DNA of 7,956 nucleotides from assembly GCA_946185785.1 (NCBI GenBank), contig CAMHKP010000014.1:1-7956 (forward strand), given 5' to 3'. Each line of letters opens with the position of its first letter. Positions within the stretch are counted from its first letter, which is position 1. The notes beneath the pieces were generated by a model. It had not been told where the DNA came from. It worked only from the letters and a program-made list of their open reading frames with translations, and did no database searches. The DNA is from an uncultured Alphaproteobacteria bacterium. Its GTDB lineage: Bacteria > Pseudomonadota > Alphaproteobacteria > Rs-D84. This document shows, piece after piece, positions 1-6,554 of the stretch. Position numbers and translations under genes: made by a program.

Positions 1-1
1 A

Positions 2-3000
2 TTAAACAAGTGTATCCCCATTGAATGTACAGAAGGCTGGACATTGGTTGGTCGGGGAAATACCGCACATTGTGGCAAACTTATTAATTGTAATCAATAC
101 GCATCTCAATTGAATGCAAATTCGGCAGACCAAAAAACATCTGTCTATCCAGATGCAAATACACCACAAAGTCAATATGCTAATTTTTGTTATCCGTTAC
201 AATGTAACGAACCGTTGTATAGAAAGTCTGGGCGTGGCGAAAATGCTGTATGCGAAACGACGGCTGGCGACAATTGCAGTGTAACTGGTTCTAAAACAGC
301 ATATTATGATGAACAGCATGTTTGTATTGTATCAGAATGTAAACAAGGTTATGAAAAATCTGACGATAGTAAATCTTGTATACCTTGCGAAATGGCACCG
401 TTTGCCAGCAAGATGAAAGTTGAAAATAACCGTTGTGTTATTGATAAATGCGAAACTAACTTCAATCTGGTTGGTGGCATATGTGTTGTTGATTGTAGTA
501 AGTTTAAATCAAAATTAAATGCAACGGGTGTTGGGCGCAAATCGACTCAGCCATCCGCATTGCGTGCCGATCATAATTACAGCGAATACTGCTATGCGAC
601 TGCATGTGACGGCACAAGATTTGTAAAAGAAGGCGAAGGTGAAGATGCCAGATGTGTATCTGTAAGCGGTTCGGACTGCACCAGCGAAATACTGAACGCA
701 CAACGTGCACACAGAAATGATAAAGGTAAATGCATACTTGATTCATGCGTTGATTGGTTCAAGGTAAATAAAACAACCAACAAATGTGAAGACCAACACG
801 AAAAATCTTGTCCAGATAGTTTTATGCGCAGTAGATATCCAGACGCCCAATCTGCAAAGATAACCGAATTTAAAAATAACGAAGCGACCAAATGTGACAT
901 CAAACAGTGCAAAGATAGAACAAAAACCCCAAGCGAAGATGCGCAATCTTGTGTTGCCGTATGTAGTCTTGGAGAACAGGCAAGATTAGAAGCGTCTGGT
1001 GCAAACGAAACAACAACCAAGAAAGGTGTGTGTGTCGCAAAGTCCTGTAAATGTGGATATACATTAAATGATGGTGCATGTATTAAATGGCGCGAAGACA
1101 GCGAACCATGTGGCAGATTGTTACCAAACAATGCCAAGACTGGTTATTTGAAATGTGATACAACCGATAAAGCATACTGTTATGTAACCGGATGTAAAGA
1201 TGATTCATTTGATATCAGCAGCGATCATAGGGCATGTGATTCTGTACGTCGTCGTGAATGCACCCCAACAGATGCAAACGCATTGGGGGGTGCGTGGGAA
1301 ATAAGAAACGGCAAACGTGTGTGCAAACCATCATCTTGTATTTGGGATACATATAAAGTTAAATTAAATTCTGCTGGTACCGATTATGAATGCGTTTTGG
1401 ATAACAGCAAAAACAAAACTGGAAAAAAATGTACTGATGCAGATATTGCCAGATTAAAAGCCTCAAACGAATTAGACCAGCATGCCAAAGAGGGAACTGT
1501 TTCTGACTGGGATGAATACACTAACGAAGTAAAAGGATGTAAAATCACAAAATGTGATGATGGCTACAAACCAGATTTGACTGGCGATTCATGTGTTTCA
1601 ACACAATGTAAATGTGGTAAAGAATGGAGCGAAACTGAACATGATTGTGTCAGATGGTCTGGCACTTGCAAAACAATGCCCAAGAATGCTGCGCGCGCTG
1701 AAATGGCATGTGAACCCAACAACGAAAACGGAACACCATATTGTAAGATCATAGAATGTGATAGCCAAGAATATGAATTACGTGACAACAAATGCGAAAA
1801 GATTGTTGGCGAACATTGCAACGCATCTGATGTAACTGCAAAAGATGCTGGCTCGGATGGTGGTACATGGGTCGTATTGAAAAATAAACGCATCTGCAAA
1901 CCAAAATCCTGTCTGTATGATACCTATAAACTTCAGTTGAACTCATCAGGCAGCGATTATGAATGCGTGCTTGATACCCGTCTTGATAAAAGTGGCAAAA
2001 AATGTCCAAGCGATATACTAAAGGCCATGGATTCAAACGCGACTTCTGGAATTGTTAAAGAAGATGGCTGGGATTCTTTAAATAATAAGGTTATAGACGG
2101 TGGCTGCATCATCAAAGATTGCAAGCATGGTTTTGAACCAAACGAAGATGGTGATGCATGTCAACCGGTTGATAAAACCGATAGCAACTGTCCACGCAGC
2201 TGGTTAAGTGCCAACGCAATACATGCAAAAACCGGCATCATCCGTGAACAAAATCCACAAACTGGTGCTGTTACAAAATGCGAAGTAACATCATGCGAAA
2301 AAGGTTGGGAACCAGACAGACGCGATAAAAGCCAAACATTTGCCACAGCATGCATCGAAACAAAATGTGGATGTGGCGAACGTTGGAATTCGACATTTCA
2401 GCGTTGTGATGATCATCGCGGTGATTCATGCGATGCACCAAATGCTAAATCTGCTAAGATTGCCTGTACCCCAGACAATGTCAACGGTACCGAAATTTGC
2501 GAAATCCAAGAAAACGGATGCAACGATGGATACACGCATGATAAAGCGAAAAATTTATGTGTATCCACACGCGGTGCCGATTGCAAGGACACCCTGCCCG
2601 CGGATTCACATGCGTCTGTGGCATCATTGGACAAGAATCAAAAATGCATAATTATGGCATGCGAAAACGGCTATAACTTGGTCGGCAAAGGTACATCTGC
2701 AAAATGCGAAGCACGCAAAATGGCAACGAAAGAAGAAGTTGCTGAATTGAAAGAAAATGCCAAGAAGATGAAAGAAAAAGAAAACTCTCTGGTGAACAGA
2801 ACTATTGGCGCTGTGGGTATTGGTACGGTTGGTATTGGTGGTATGATGGCAGCAGGTGCGCTTAGCGAACAAGTCGCTGATGCCGATGCCGAAGCTGCGA
2901 TGAAAGCGTACCTGAATACATTCAAATGTGAATATGGTTCGAACGGAAATGTTGCTGGCGGTACATTGGACGTTGAACTGCCTGGTGGCAACGACATGTT

Positions 3001-4150
3001 CAACCTGTACGCAAAATATGCAAGGTTAGCAAATGATTTGAAAATTCGTAAAAATGCCTTAGGTATCAAACCTGGCATTGAATCCGAAGTTGTCATAGAT
3101 AAAGCAGAAACCAATCTATATGATGATGTCGGCACTGGCATTACTGGTGGCAACTATGCATCGGTTGCGCGTGCATTGACTGATCCAACTAGCGAAGACG
3201 CCAAACGTTGGAACGAACAAAAGAATAAAACAGCCGATAATTTGAAAGCTGGCGCAATAACTGCTGGCGTTGGTGCTGCGGCATCGTTGGCGGCAAATCT
3301 GGCGGTAAATTCTGGCAAAGACAAGCAAGATAAAAGTAAAGAAATATTATCCCAATATGCCGACAAACGAACAACACCTGATGAAAAAACAGATGCGTCA
3401 AGTGAAGTAACCGATGTATCTAGCACAGTGATAGACACATCTGATGTTGTTGTCACTGGACAAGTAGGCTCTCTTTACACAGCACAAAATGATGAAATCA
3501 CGGTTGCTAATGACGAAACCCCAGTTATCGAAGAAGAAACTATCCAGTGCGATTCAACAAAGCCATTAAGCAATGATGATTTGTCTGCATTACGGGAAGT
3601 AGTCGGCACGCGAACTGGGGCTTTACCATTTATATCTGGCATACAACAGGATGCAACCACATCAGATTCTCAACGCCGTAAACTTGCTGAATTAAAACAA
3701 CTGTGTGAAAGCAAAAACGGTACGTGGGTGGAACAAACAAACAAATTTAATGAATGGTACGCTGCACGTAGAAATTACGCCAACACATGCATTGATACAT
3801 CCACAGCGCAAGTCGTCAATGAAACATATCAATGCGATGATAATTGTAAAGCTTGCTGGGAAGAAGAGTATACTAAGTATTCAAACTATTTGAAATCCAA
3901 GGGATTATGCGGAACATTCAAGACATACACATGTAAATTTGCCCAACCAGATACTATTGCTAGTACACGTTGTCAAAGAATCTTTAAAAATAAAACAGGT
4001 AGTGATATATATTGGACACAAACAATGAGTTCGGACGAACGTTGGAAGACAACAAGCCAATACAAGCTTACGGATAACTGGGGTCCAAGAAACGATACTG
4101 ATGTCAAAAACAATTTTGACGCATGTCGCATTTACAGTAGCAGTAATTAA
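2..4150 (+). CDS. Giant cysteine-rich repeat protein with C-terminal glycine-rich hydrophobic segments (5'-truncated)
   Basis: I do not recognise a named family. The frame is open through the left edge, and the residues before the first possible start (TTG at 44) already belong to a repeat (CIPIEC followed by Gly-Trp), so that TTG is not the real start and the N-terminus, with any signal peptide, lies outside. 1382 codons are visible, with about 88 Cys by hand count. Codons 1 to about 902 are an array of Cys modules: 18 exact Cx4C motifs (CIVSEC, CKITKC, CIIKDC, CIIMAC), most followed within 3-6 residues by Tyr, Phe or Trp and then by another Cys. A short Lys/Glu-rich helix follows (codons 907-933), then a Gly-rich hydrophobic segment (934-954), a Cys-poor region, a second Gly/Ala-rich hydrophobic segment (1082-1102), an acidic Ser/Thr linker, and a C-terminal domain with about ten Cys (from codon 1183). 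Paired cysteines suggest an exported, disulfide-stabilised surface or envelope protein; that is inference. Transcription probably ends at the terminator 27 nt downstream. Confidence 0.9.
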   Translation, partial: LNKCIPIECTEGWTLVGRGNTAHCGKLINCNQYASQLNANSADQKTSVYPDANTPQSQYANFCYPLQCNEPLYRKSGRGENAVCETTAGDNCSVTGSKTAYYDEQHVCIVSECKQGYEKSDDSKSCIPCEMAPFASKMKVENNRCVIDKCETNFNLVGGICVVDCSKFKSKLNATGVGRKSTQPSALRADHNYSEYCYATACDGTRFVKEGEGEDARCVSVSGSDCTSEILNAQRAHRNDKGKCILDSCVDWFKVNKTTNKCEDQHEKSCPDSFMRSRYPDAQSAKITEFKNNEATKCDIKQCKDRTKTPSEDAQSCVAVCSLGEQARLEASGANETTTKKGVCVAKSCKCGYTLNDGACIKWREDSEPCGRLLPNNAKTGYLKCDTTDKAYCYVTGCKDDSFDISSDHRACDSVRRRECTPTDANALGGAWEIRNGKRVCKPSSCIWDTYKVKLNSAGTDYECVLDNSKNKTGKKCTDADIARLKASNELDQHAKEGTVSDWDEYTNEVKGCKITKCDDGYKPDLTGDSCVSTQCKCGKEWSETEHDCVRWSGTCKTMPKNAARAEMACEPNNENGTPYCKIIECDSQEYELRDNKCEKIVGEHCNASDVTAKDAGSDGGTWVVLKNKRICKPKSCLYDTYKLQLNSSGSDYECVLDTRLDKSGKKCPSDILKAMDSNATSGIVKEDGWDSLNNKVIDGGCIIKDCKHGFEPNEDGDACQPVDKTDSNCPRSWLSANAIHAKTGIIREQNPQTGAVTKCEVTSCEKGWEPDRRDKSQTFATACIETKCGCGERWNSTFQRCDDHRGDSCDAPNAKSAKIACTPDNVNGTEICEIQENGCNDGYTHDKAKNLCVSTRGADCKDTLPADSHASVASLDKNQKCIIMACENGYNLVGKGTSAKCEARKMATKEEVAELKENAKKMKEKENSLVNRTIGAVGIGTVGIGGMMAAGALSEQVADADAEAAMKAYLNTFKCEYGSNGNVAGGTLDVELPGGNDMFNLYAKYARLANDLKIRKNALGIKPGIESEVVIDKAETNLYDDVGTGITGGNYASVARALTDPTSEDAKRWNEQKNKTADNLKAGAITAGVGAAASLAANLAVNSGKDKQDKSKEILSQYADKRTTPDEKTDASSEVTDVSSTVIDTSDVVVTGQVGSLYTAQNDEITVANDETPVIEEETIQCDSTKPLSNDDLSALREVVGTRTGALPFISGIQQDATTSDSQRRKLAELKQLCESKNGTWVEQTNKFNEWYAARRNYANTCIDTSTAQVVNETYQCDDNCKACWEEEYTKYSNYLKSKGLCGTFKTYTCKFAQPDTIASTRCQRIFKNKTGSDIYWTQTMSSDERWKTTSQYKLTDNWGPRNDTDVKNNFDACRIYSSSN
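1046..2584 (+). repeat. Diverged protein super-repeat, two long copies plus a partial third
   Basis: Within the Cys-rich array a block of several modules is repeated. Copy A (1046-1606) opens with CKCGYTLNDGAC, copy B (1607-2365) with CKCGKEWSETEHDC, and a partial copy C (2366-2584) with CGCGERWNSTFQRC. A and B share the order CxCG module, a short Cys segment with NAxxxxxxxC, a segment with GKRVCKPSSC versus NKRICKPKSC, then DTYKVKLNSAG versus DTYKLQLNSSG, DYECVLD, and Gly-Tyr/Phe-x-Pro ending in GDSC or GDAC. Copy B carries one extra module (starting NCPRSW) before copy C. At the DNA level the copies are clearly diverged, so this is an old tandem duplication. Confidence 0.75.
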
Positions 4151-4177
4151 AGACAAAGACGTAGTATTTATCTTTTC

Positions 4178-4208
4178 AATTGGCGATTATATATCGCCAA
4201 TTTTTTTT
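4178..4208 (+). terminator. Intrinsic terminator of the giant Cys-rich gene
   Basis: A perfect 10-bp inverted repeat (AATTGGCGAT at 4178-4187, ATCGCCAATT at 4193-4202) with a 5-nt loop is followed by an unbroken T run through 4208. It begins 27 nt after the stop codon at 4148-4150. This is a textbook Rho-independent terminator for the plus strand. Confidence 0.93.
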
Positions 4209-4347
4209 ATCTTATGTTATGGCTAATCTTATTATCTGTTTTCCATATACACTTTTATCAACCCTCAGTCATTGTGATATATTAAAATGGTATAGCCCTA
4301 TTCTTGTCCGCATATACAACAAATATTTAATACAGGCCCTGAGCATT
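4209..4347. other. AT-rich non-coding spacer between convergent genes
   Basis: This stretch lies between the two terminator structures. I see no tRNA-like fold and no convincing coding potential. A small plus-strand frame crosses it but starts inside the terminator hairpin and has no ribosome binding site. A TATAAT sits on the minus strand at 4345-4350, but without a recognisable -35 element or TG extension, so I do not call a promoter. Confidence 0.5.
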
Positions 4348-4409
4348 ATAAATAAACGCCCTGTGGTTTCTTCCCCACGCGACAAGGATTACACGGGGAC
4401 CACAGGGCG
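4348..4409 (-). terminator. Long hairpin, probable terminator/3' element of the minus-strand signal-peptide gene
   Basis: The outer arms CGCCCTGTGGT (4357-4367) and ACCACAGGGCG (4399-4409) pair perfectly over 11 bp. An inner stem (4373-4380 with 4391-4398) has four G-C pairs and extends to about eight pairs only if G-U wobbles are allowed on the minus-strand RNA; on the plus strand the same positions become A-C mismatches. On the minus strand the outer stem runs into TTTATTTAT. Both points assign it to the minus strand, about 40 nt after the stop codon of the convergent gene. The U tract is interrupted, so termination efficiency is uncertain. Confidence 0.65.
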
Positions 4410-4413
4410 CAAC

Positions 4414-4433
4414 CTTTAGGGACACACCTAAAG
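4414..4433 (-). other. Small hairpin directly after the minus-strand stop codon
   Basis: CTTTAGG (4414-4420) and CCTAAAG (4427-4433) form a perfect 7-bp stem with a 6-nt loop. On the minus strand it starts 16 nt after the stop codon (4450-4452) and is followed, after 4 nt, by the larger hairpin. No U tract follows it, so it is not a terminator by itself. It may protect the 3' end or form part of a composite structure. Confidence 0.55.
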
Positions 4434-4449
4434 AAACTTTACCAACACT

Positions 4450-6414
4450 TTATTCTTCGCATGCACCAAACGATTTCGCGACGACTTCGTTTTCAATACA
4501 GACGCTGCCCGAAACCTTACATGCAGAACGAACCAATGTTATTGTACCATCAATAACAGGCTTGTAATTTACAGCCGCAGCCTTGCATTGATTCAAATCT
4601 GTATATTGTGCACATGCCAATTTCCACGATTTGCAATCAACCGCTGTTGTTGTTGGCATAACAGTATCTGGCACACGCAAATTCCATTTTACATAGAAAT
4701 CTTTCAATGTATCAATTGAATGCGATTTACCAAACGCAACCGTATTCAAACCATCACCAACGCGACAACTAATGTTGTTCTTTTCAACAAACGCGGTAAT
4801 AGCTGTTGCGACACCACCGGTACCAGCACCAATCGCGGCACCAATACCAATGCTTTTGCCCATGTTGGATGCTTCGCCATTTTCAATCAGATAAGCCAGC
4901 GATTTTTTATCATTAGAATCACCAAATACACTTCTTAATTCTTTGACTTGTGCTTCATTTAACAATTCACCACCTGTTGACGCTGACACTTCTGCAATCT
5001 TTTGTTCGTTCAAGAAGTTAACACATTGATCGACAGTTGTGAATCCTTGGCCAACACATGATTGTGCAATTGGCAACTGTCTAAAGCAATCATCCAGATT
5101 ACTAAATCCCTTACAAGATATCTCCGAAGAAACCGTCAATTTTGCCTGTTCTGCAATTGGTTCATAACCATCATACAAATCCAGTATCGCATCACATGTT
5201 GTTTCAGACAAAGACGAACCACTTAATATTGGATCATCTAAAAGGTATTTGCTGTTCAATAAACGCAATTTATTATTGTCAGCACGAACCTGTGCTAACA
5301 ACATTTCACGATGCTTTTCATTATTACAATCAAATGCACGTCTACCATGACCAGCCAATGCACCAACGCCAGCCCCCAACAAAGTACCACCACCGACACC
5401 AACAAGGGCTGTTGTATTTGTATCTTTCATCAACGAAAAGCCAAACAAATCTTTGTTGCAGCTGAATGTATCGCCGGCTGGACGCCATACTTCTGCGGCT
5501 TCATCATTGCCCAGTGCGCCAAACAACCAACTGTTTTTGATTTGTTTATCTTTGTTGTATGCCGCAACACGCAGATAGCATGTACCAGTTGTAGCATCCC
5601 AACGTGCATAATGACCGCGCTGACCATCAACGCCTGGGTTGCCATCATTAACTTCTACACCCATTGGGTTAGATTTAATAAGCACATTACCCATTTGACC
5701 ATTATATGCACCAACCTTTTGGTTATATTCAGCCGTTGTCAAACCATCATTGGCAACCGCCGCAAATGATGGGCCATATGTGTTCTTATCCAACAACATA
5801 CATGTATTTTCCGCCTGGTTCGGGGTTAAACCAGTTTTGCGCAAAACAAAGTTGTAATATTCTGGTTGAATTTTACGTGAATTAAAGTCAATCCAAACAT
5901 CAGCACTTGTGCGATAGACCGGCTTGCAATCGCGACGCACCGTAAACATGCACTTATCGACCTGAACAGAGCATAATCCCATTCCATTTGTAATCGCATT
6001 ACGCATATCTTCGTTGAACAAGTCGTTCAAGCCACCCGCCAGTGCGCCATTATTTACACAAGACAAAATTTCATTCATACAGTCCATAACACCATATTCA
6101 GAATTACGAACACCACCGTCCGGACATTCTGGCTTTGGATCTGGATCTGGCTGTGGATCTGGTTTCGGATCTGGATCTGGTTGAGGTTCTGGCTGAGGTC
6201 CAACGTCAGATGGAACCGTTTCTTTATCAACAGCAACATTTCCCATCGCGTTTATAGGTGAAACCGGCATCGATGGCATACGCGCAGATTGGGCGGCTAA
6301 CCCCGTACGCCCTGTTGACGCACGACTTGCTGGCGCCGCATTGGCGGCAACCATTGCCGAAATAACAAACATGCATGCAAACGATGCACCCAGCATTTTT
6401 GTAAATTTACACAT
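4450..6414 (-). CDS. Exported Cys-rich protein with Pro/Asp linker and two glycine-zipper segments
   Basis: 654 residues, family not recognised. I chose the ATG at 6414 because AAGGGGGG lies 6 nt upstream and a signal peptide follows at once: short basic n-region, hydrophobic core at about residues 10-23, and a probable type I cleavage site in AANAAPAS near residue 25. No lipobox is seen. A Pro/Asp repeat linker (73-95) leads into the mature domain. This has 22 Cys (for example C97, C112, C119, C148, C155, C163, C434, C443, C453, C464, C632, C639, C652), an even number that fits disulfides. Residues 336-355 hold a glycine zipper (G343, G347, G351, G355) and 519-543 a second one (G525, G529, G533). 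Such zippers occur in outer-membrane-associated families, including the Rickettsia 17 kDa antigen type (established knowledge); membership here is not shown. The protein is probably envelope-located. The gene is convergent with the giant Cys-rich gene, with which it shares zipper-like architecture, and looks monocistronic. Confidence 0.92.
   Translation of the reverse strand: MCKFTKMLGASFACMFVISAMVAANAAPASRASTGRTGLAAQSARMPSMPVSPINAMGNVAVDKETVPSDVGPQPEPQPDPDPKPDPQPDPDPKPECPDGGVRNSEYGVMDCMNEILSCVNNGALAGGLNDLFNEDMRNAITNGMGLCSVQVDKCMFTVRRDCKPVYRTSADVWIDFNSRKIQPEYYNFVLRKTGLTPNQAENTCMLLDKNTYGPSFAAVANDGLTTAEYNQKVGAYNGQMGNVLIKSNPMGVEVNDGNPGVDGQRGHYARWDATTGTCYLRVAAYNKDKQIKNSWLFGALGNDEAAEVWRPAGDTFSCNKDLFGFSLMKDTNTTALVGVGGGTLLGAGVGALAGHGRRAFDCNNEKHREMLLAQVRADNNKLRLLNSKYLLDDPILSGSSLSETTCDAILDLYDGYEPIAEQAKLTVSSEISCKGFSNLDDCFRQLPIAQSCVGQGFTTVDQCVNFLNEQKIAEVSASTGGELLNEAQVKELRSVFGDSNDKKSLAYLIENGEASNMGKSIGIGAAIGAGTGGVATAITAFVEKNNISCRVGDGLNTVAFGKSHSIDTLKDFYVKWNLRVPDTVMPTTTAVDCKSWKLACAQYTDLNQCKAAAVNYKPVIDGTITLVRSACKVSGSVCIENEVVAKSFGACEE
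4999..5118 (-). repeat. Internal two-copy Cys motif in the glycine-zipper protein
   Basis: Residues 433-451 (SCKGFSNLDDCFRQLPIAQ) and 452-472 (beginning SCVGQGFTTVDQC) are adjacent, similar units: Ser-Cys, Gly, Phe, then Asp-x0-1-Cys, and a hydrophobic helix-like tail. Each unit has two Cys about ten residues apart. They sit just before the second glycine-zipper segment. Confidence 0.5.
6131..6197 (-). repeat. 30-bp tandem repeat encoding a Pro/Asp linker
   Basis: Two consecutive 30-bp units (6131-6160 and 6161-6190) match at 25 of 30 positions by hand comparison, with a partial third copy to 6197. The core is GGATCTGGATCTGG on the plus strand. The encoded unit is PQPDPDPKPD, giving a stiff, negatively charged spacer between the signal peptide region and the Cys-rich domain. 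Being a multiple of three, copy number changes would keep the frame. Confidence 0.85.
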
Positions 6415-6420
6415 AAATTT

Positions 6421-6428
6421 CCCCCCTT
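6421..6428 (-). promoter_or_regulatory. Strong Shine-Dalgarno of the glycine-zipper gene
   Basis: On the minus strand AAGGGGGG stands 6 nt before the ATG at 6414. This fixes the start and rules out the 32-residue upstream extension of the frame, which would contain this site as codons. The core is a run of six G. Confidence 0.8.
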
Positions 6429-6442
6429 GGATAATTACTTTA

Positions 6443-6451
6443 ATTATACCA
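6443..6451 (-). promoter_or_regulatory. Extended -10 promoter of the glycine-zipper gene
   Basis: The minus strand reads TGGTATAAT, a consensus TATAAT with the TGn extension. No good -35 hexamer is found 15-19 nt upstream, which fits an extended -10 promoter (established knowledge of sigma-70-type promoters). The start of transcription should be near 6436, giving a leader of about 20 nt that contains the Shine-Dalgarno. Confidence 0.65.
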
Positions 6452-6452
6452 C

Positions 6453-6490
6453 AAAAAAGCCTTAAAAAAAGTTTTTTCACTAATTTTTTT
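6453..6490. other. A/T tracts between divergent promoters
   Basis: Four homopolymer tracts (A6 at 6453-6458, A7 at 6464-6470, T6 at 6472-6477, T7 at 6484-6490) lie upstream of the extended -10 promoter, spaced roughly but not strictly by a helical turn. They could act as an UP element or cause DNA bending. This may also be simple AT-rich intergenic composition. Confidence 0.35.
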
Positions 6491-6517
6491 ATGCATATTT
6501 GTAAAAGCAATAAAATA

Positions 6518-6545
6518 TTGACAAAAATACGATAATGTCTATAAT
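6518..6545 (+). promoter_or_regulatory. Consensus sigma-70-type promoter giving a leaderless or near-leaderless mRNA
   Basis: TTGACA (6518-6523) and TATAAT (6540-6545) are both perfect consensus hexamers with a 16-bp spacer. The expected transcription start is about 6551-6553. The ATG of the downstream gene is at 6555, so the 5' leader would be only a few nucleotides, with no room for a Shine-Dalgarno. Confidence 0.8.
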
Positions 6546-6554
6546 ATTCCTGAG

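Noticed and set aside
44..46. TTG as the start of the giant Cys-rich gene
   Set aside because: The frame is open upstream to the window edge and the preceding residues already form a Cx4C repeat, so the gene starts outside the window.
592..1137. Minus-strand frame of 181 codons opposite the Cys-rich repeats
   Set aside because: It is an antisense shadow of the repeat gene with no initiation signals; several overlapping shadows of this kind occur along the gene.
1285..1290. G6 tract in the giant gene as a phase-variation or frameshift site
   Set aside because: The frame continues intact through it with normal repeat-module sequence on both sides, and six G is short for such a switch.
4180..4419. 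Plus-strand frame of 79 codons in the convergent spacer
   Set aside because: It starts with a TTG inside the terminator hairpin, has no ribosome binding site, and runs across the minus-strand hairpin structure.
4357..4433. Possible CRISPR repeat, tRNA or known small RNA in the hairpin region
   Set aside because: There is only one copy of each inverted repeat and no spacer periodicity. I could not form a cloverleaf and saw no resemblance to 4.5S, 6S or tmRNA.
5311..5769. Plus-strand frame of 152 codons opposite the glycine-zipper gene
   Set aside because: It is antisense to a well-supported coding region and shows no initiation signals or recognisable domain.
6415..6510. N-terminal extension of the minus-strand glycine-zipper gene
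   Set aside because: It would put the promoter and Shine-Dalgarno inside the coding region and move the signal peptide away from the N-terminus. The ATG at 6414 explains both signals.
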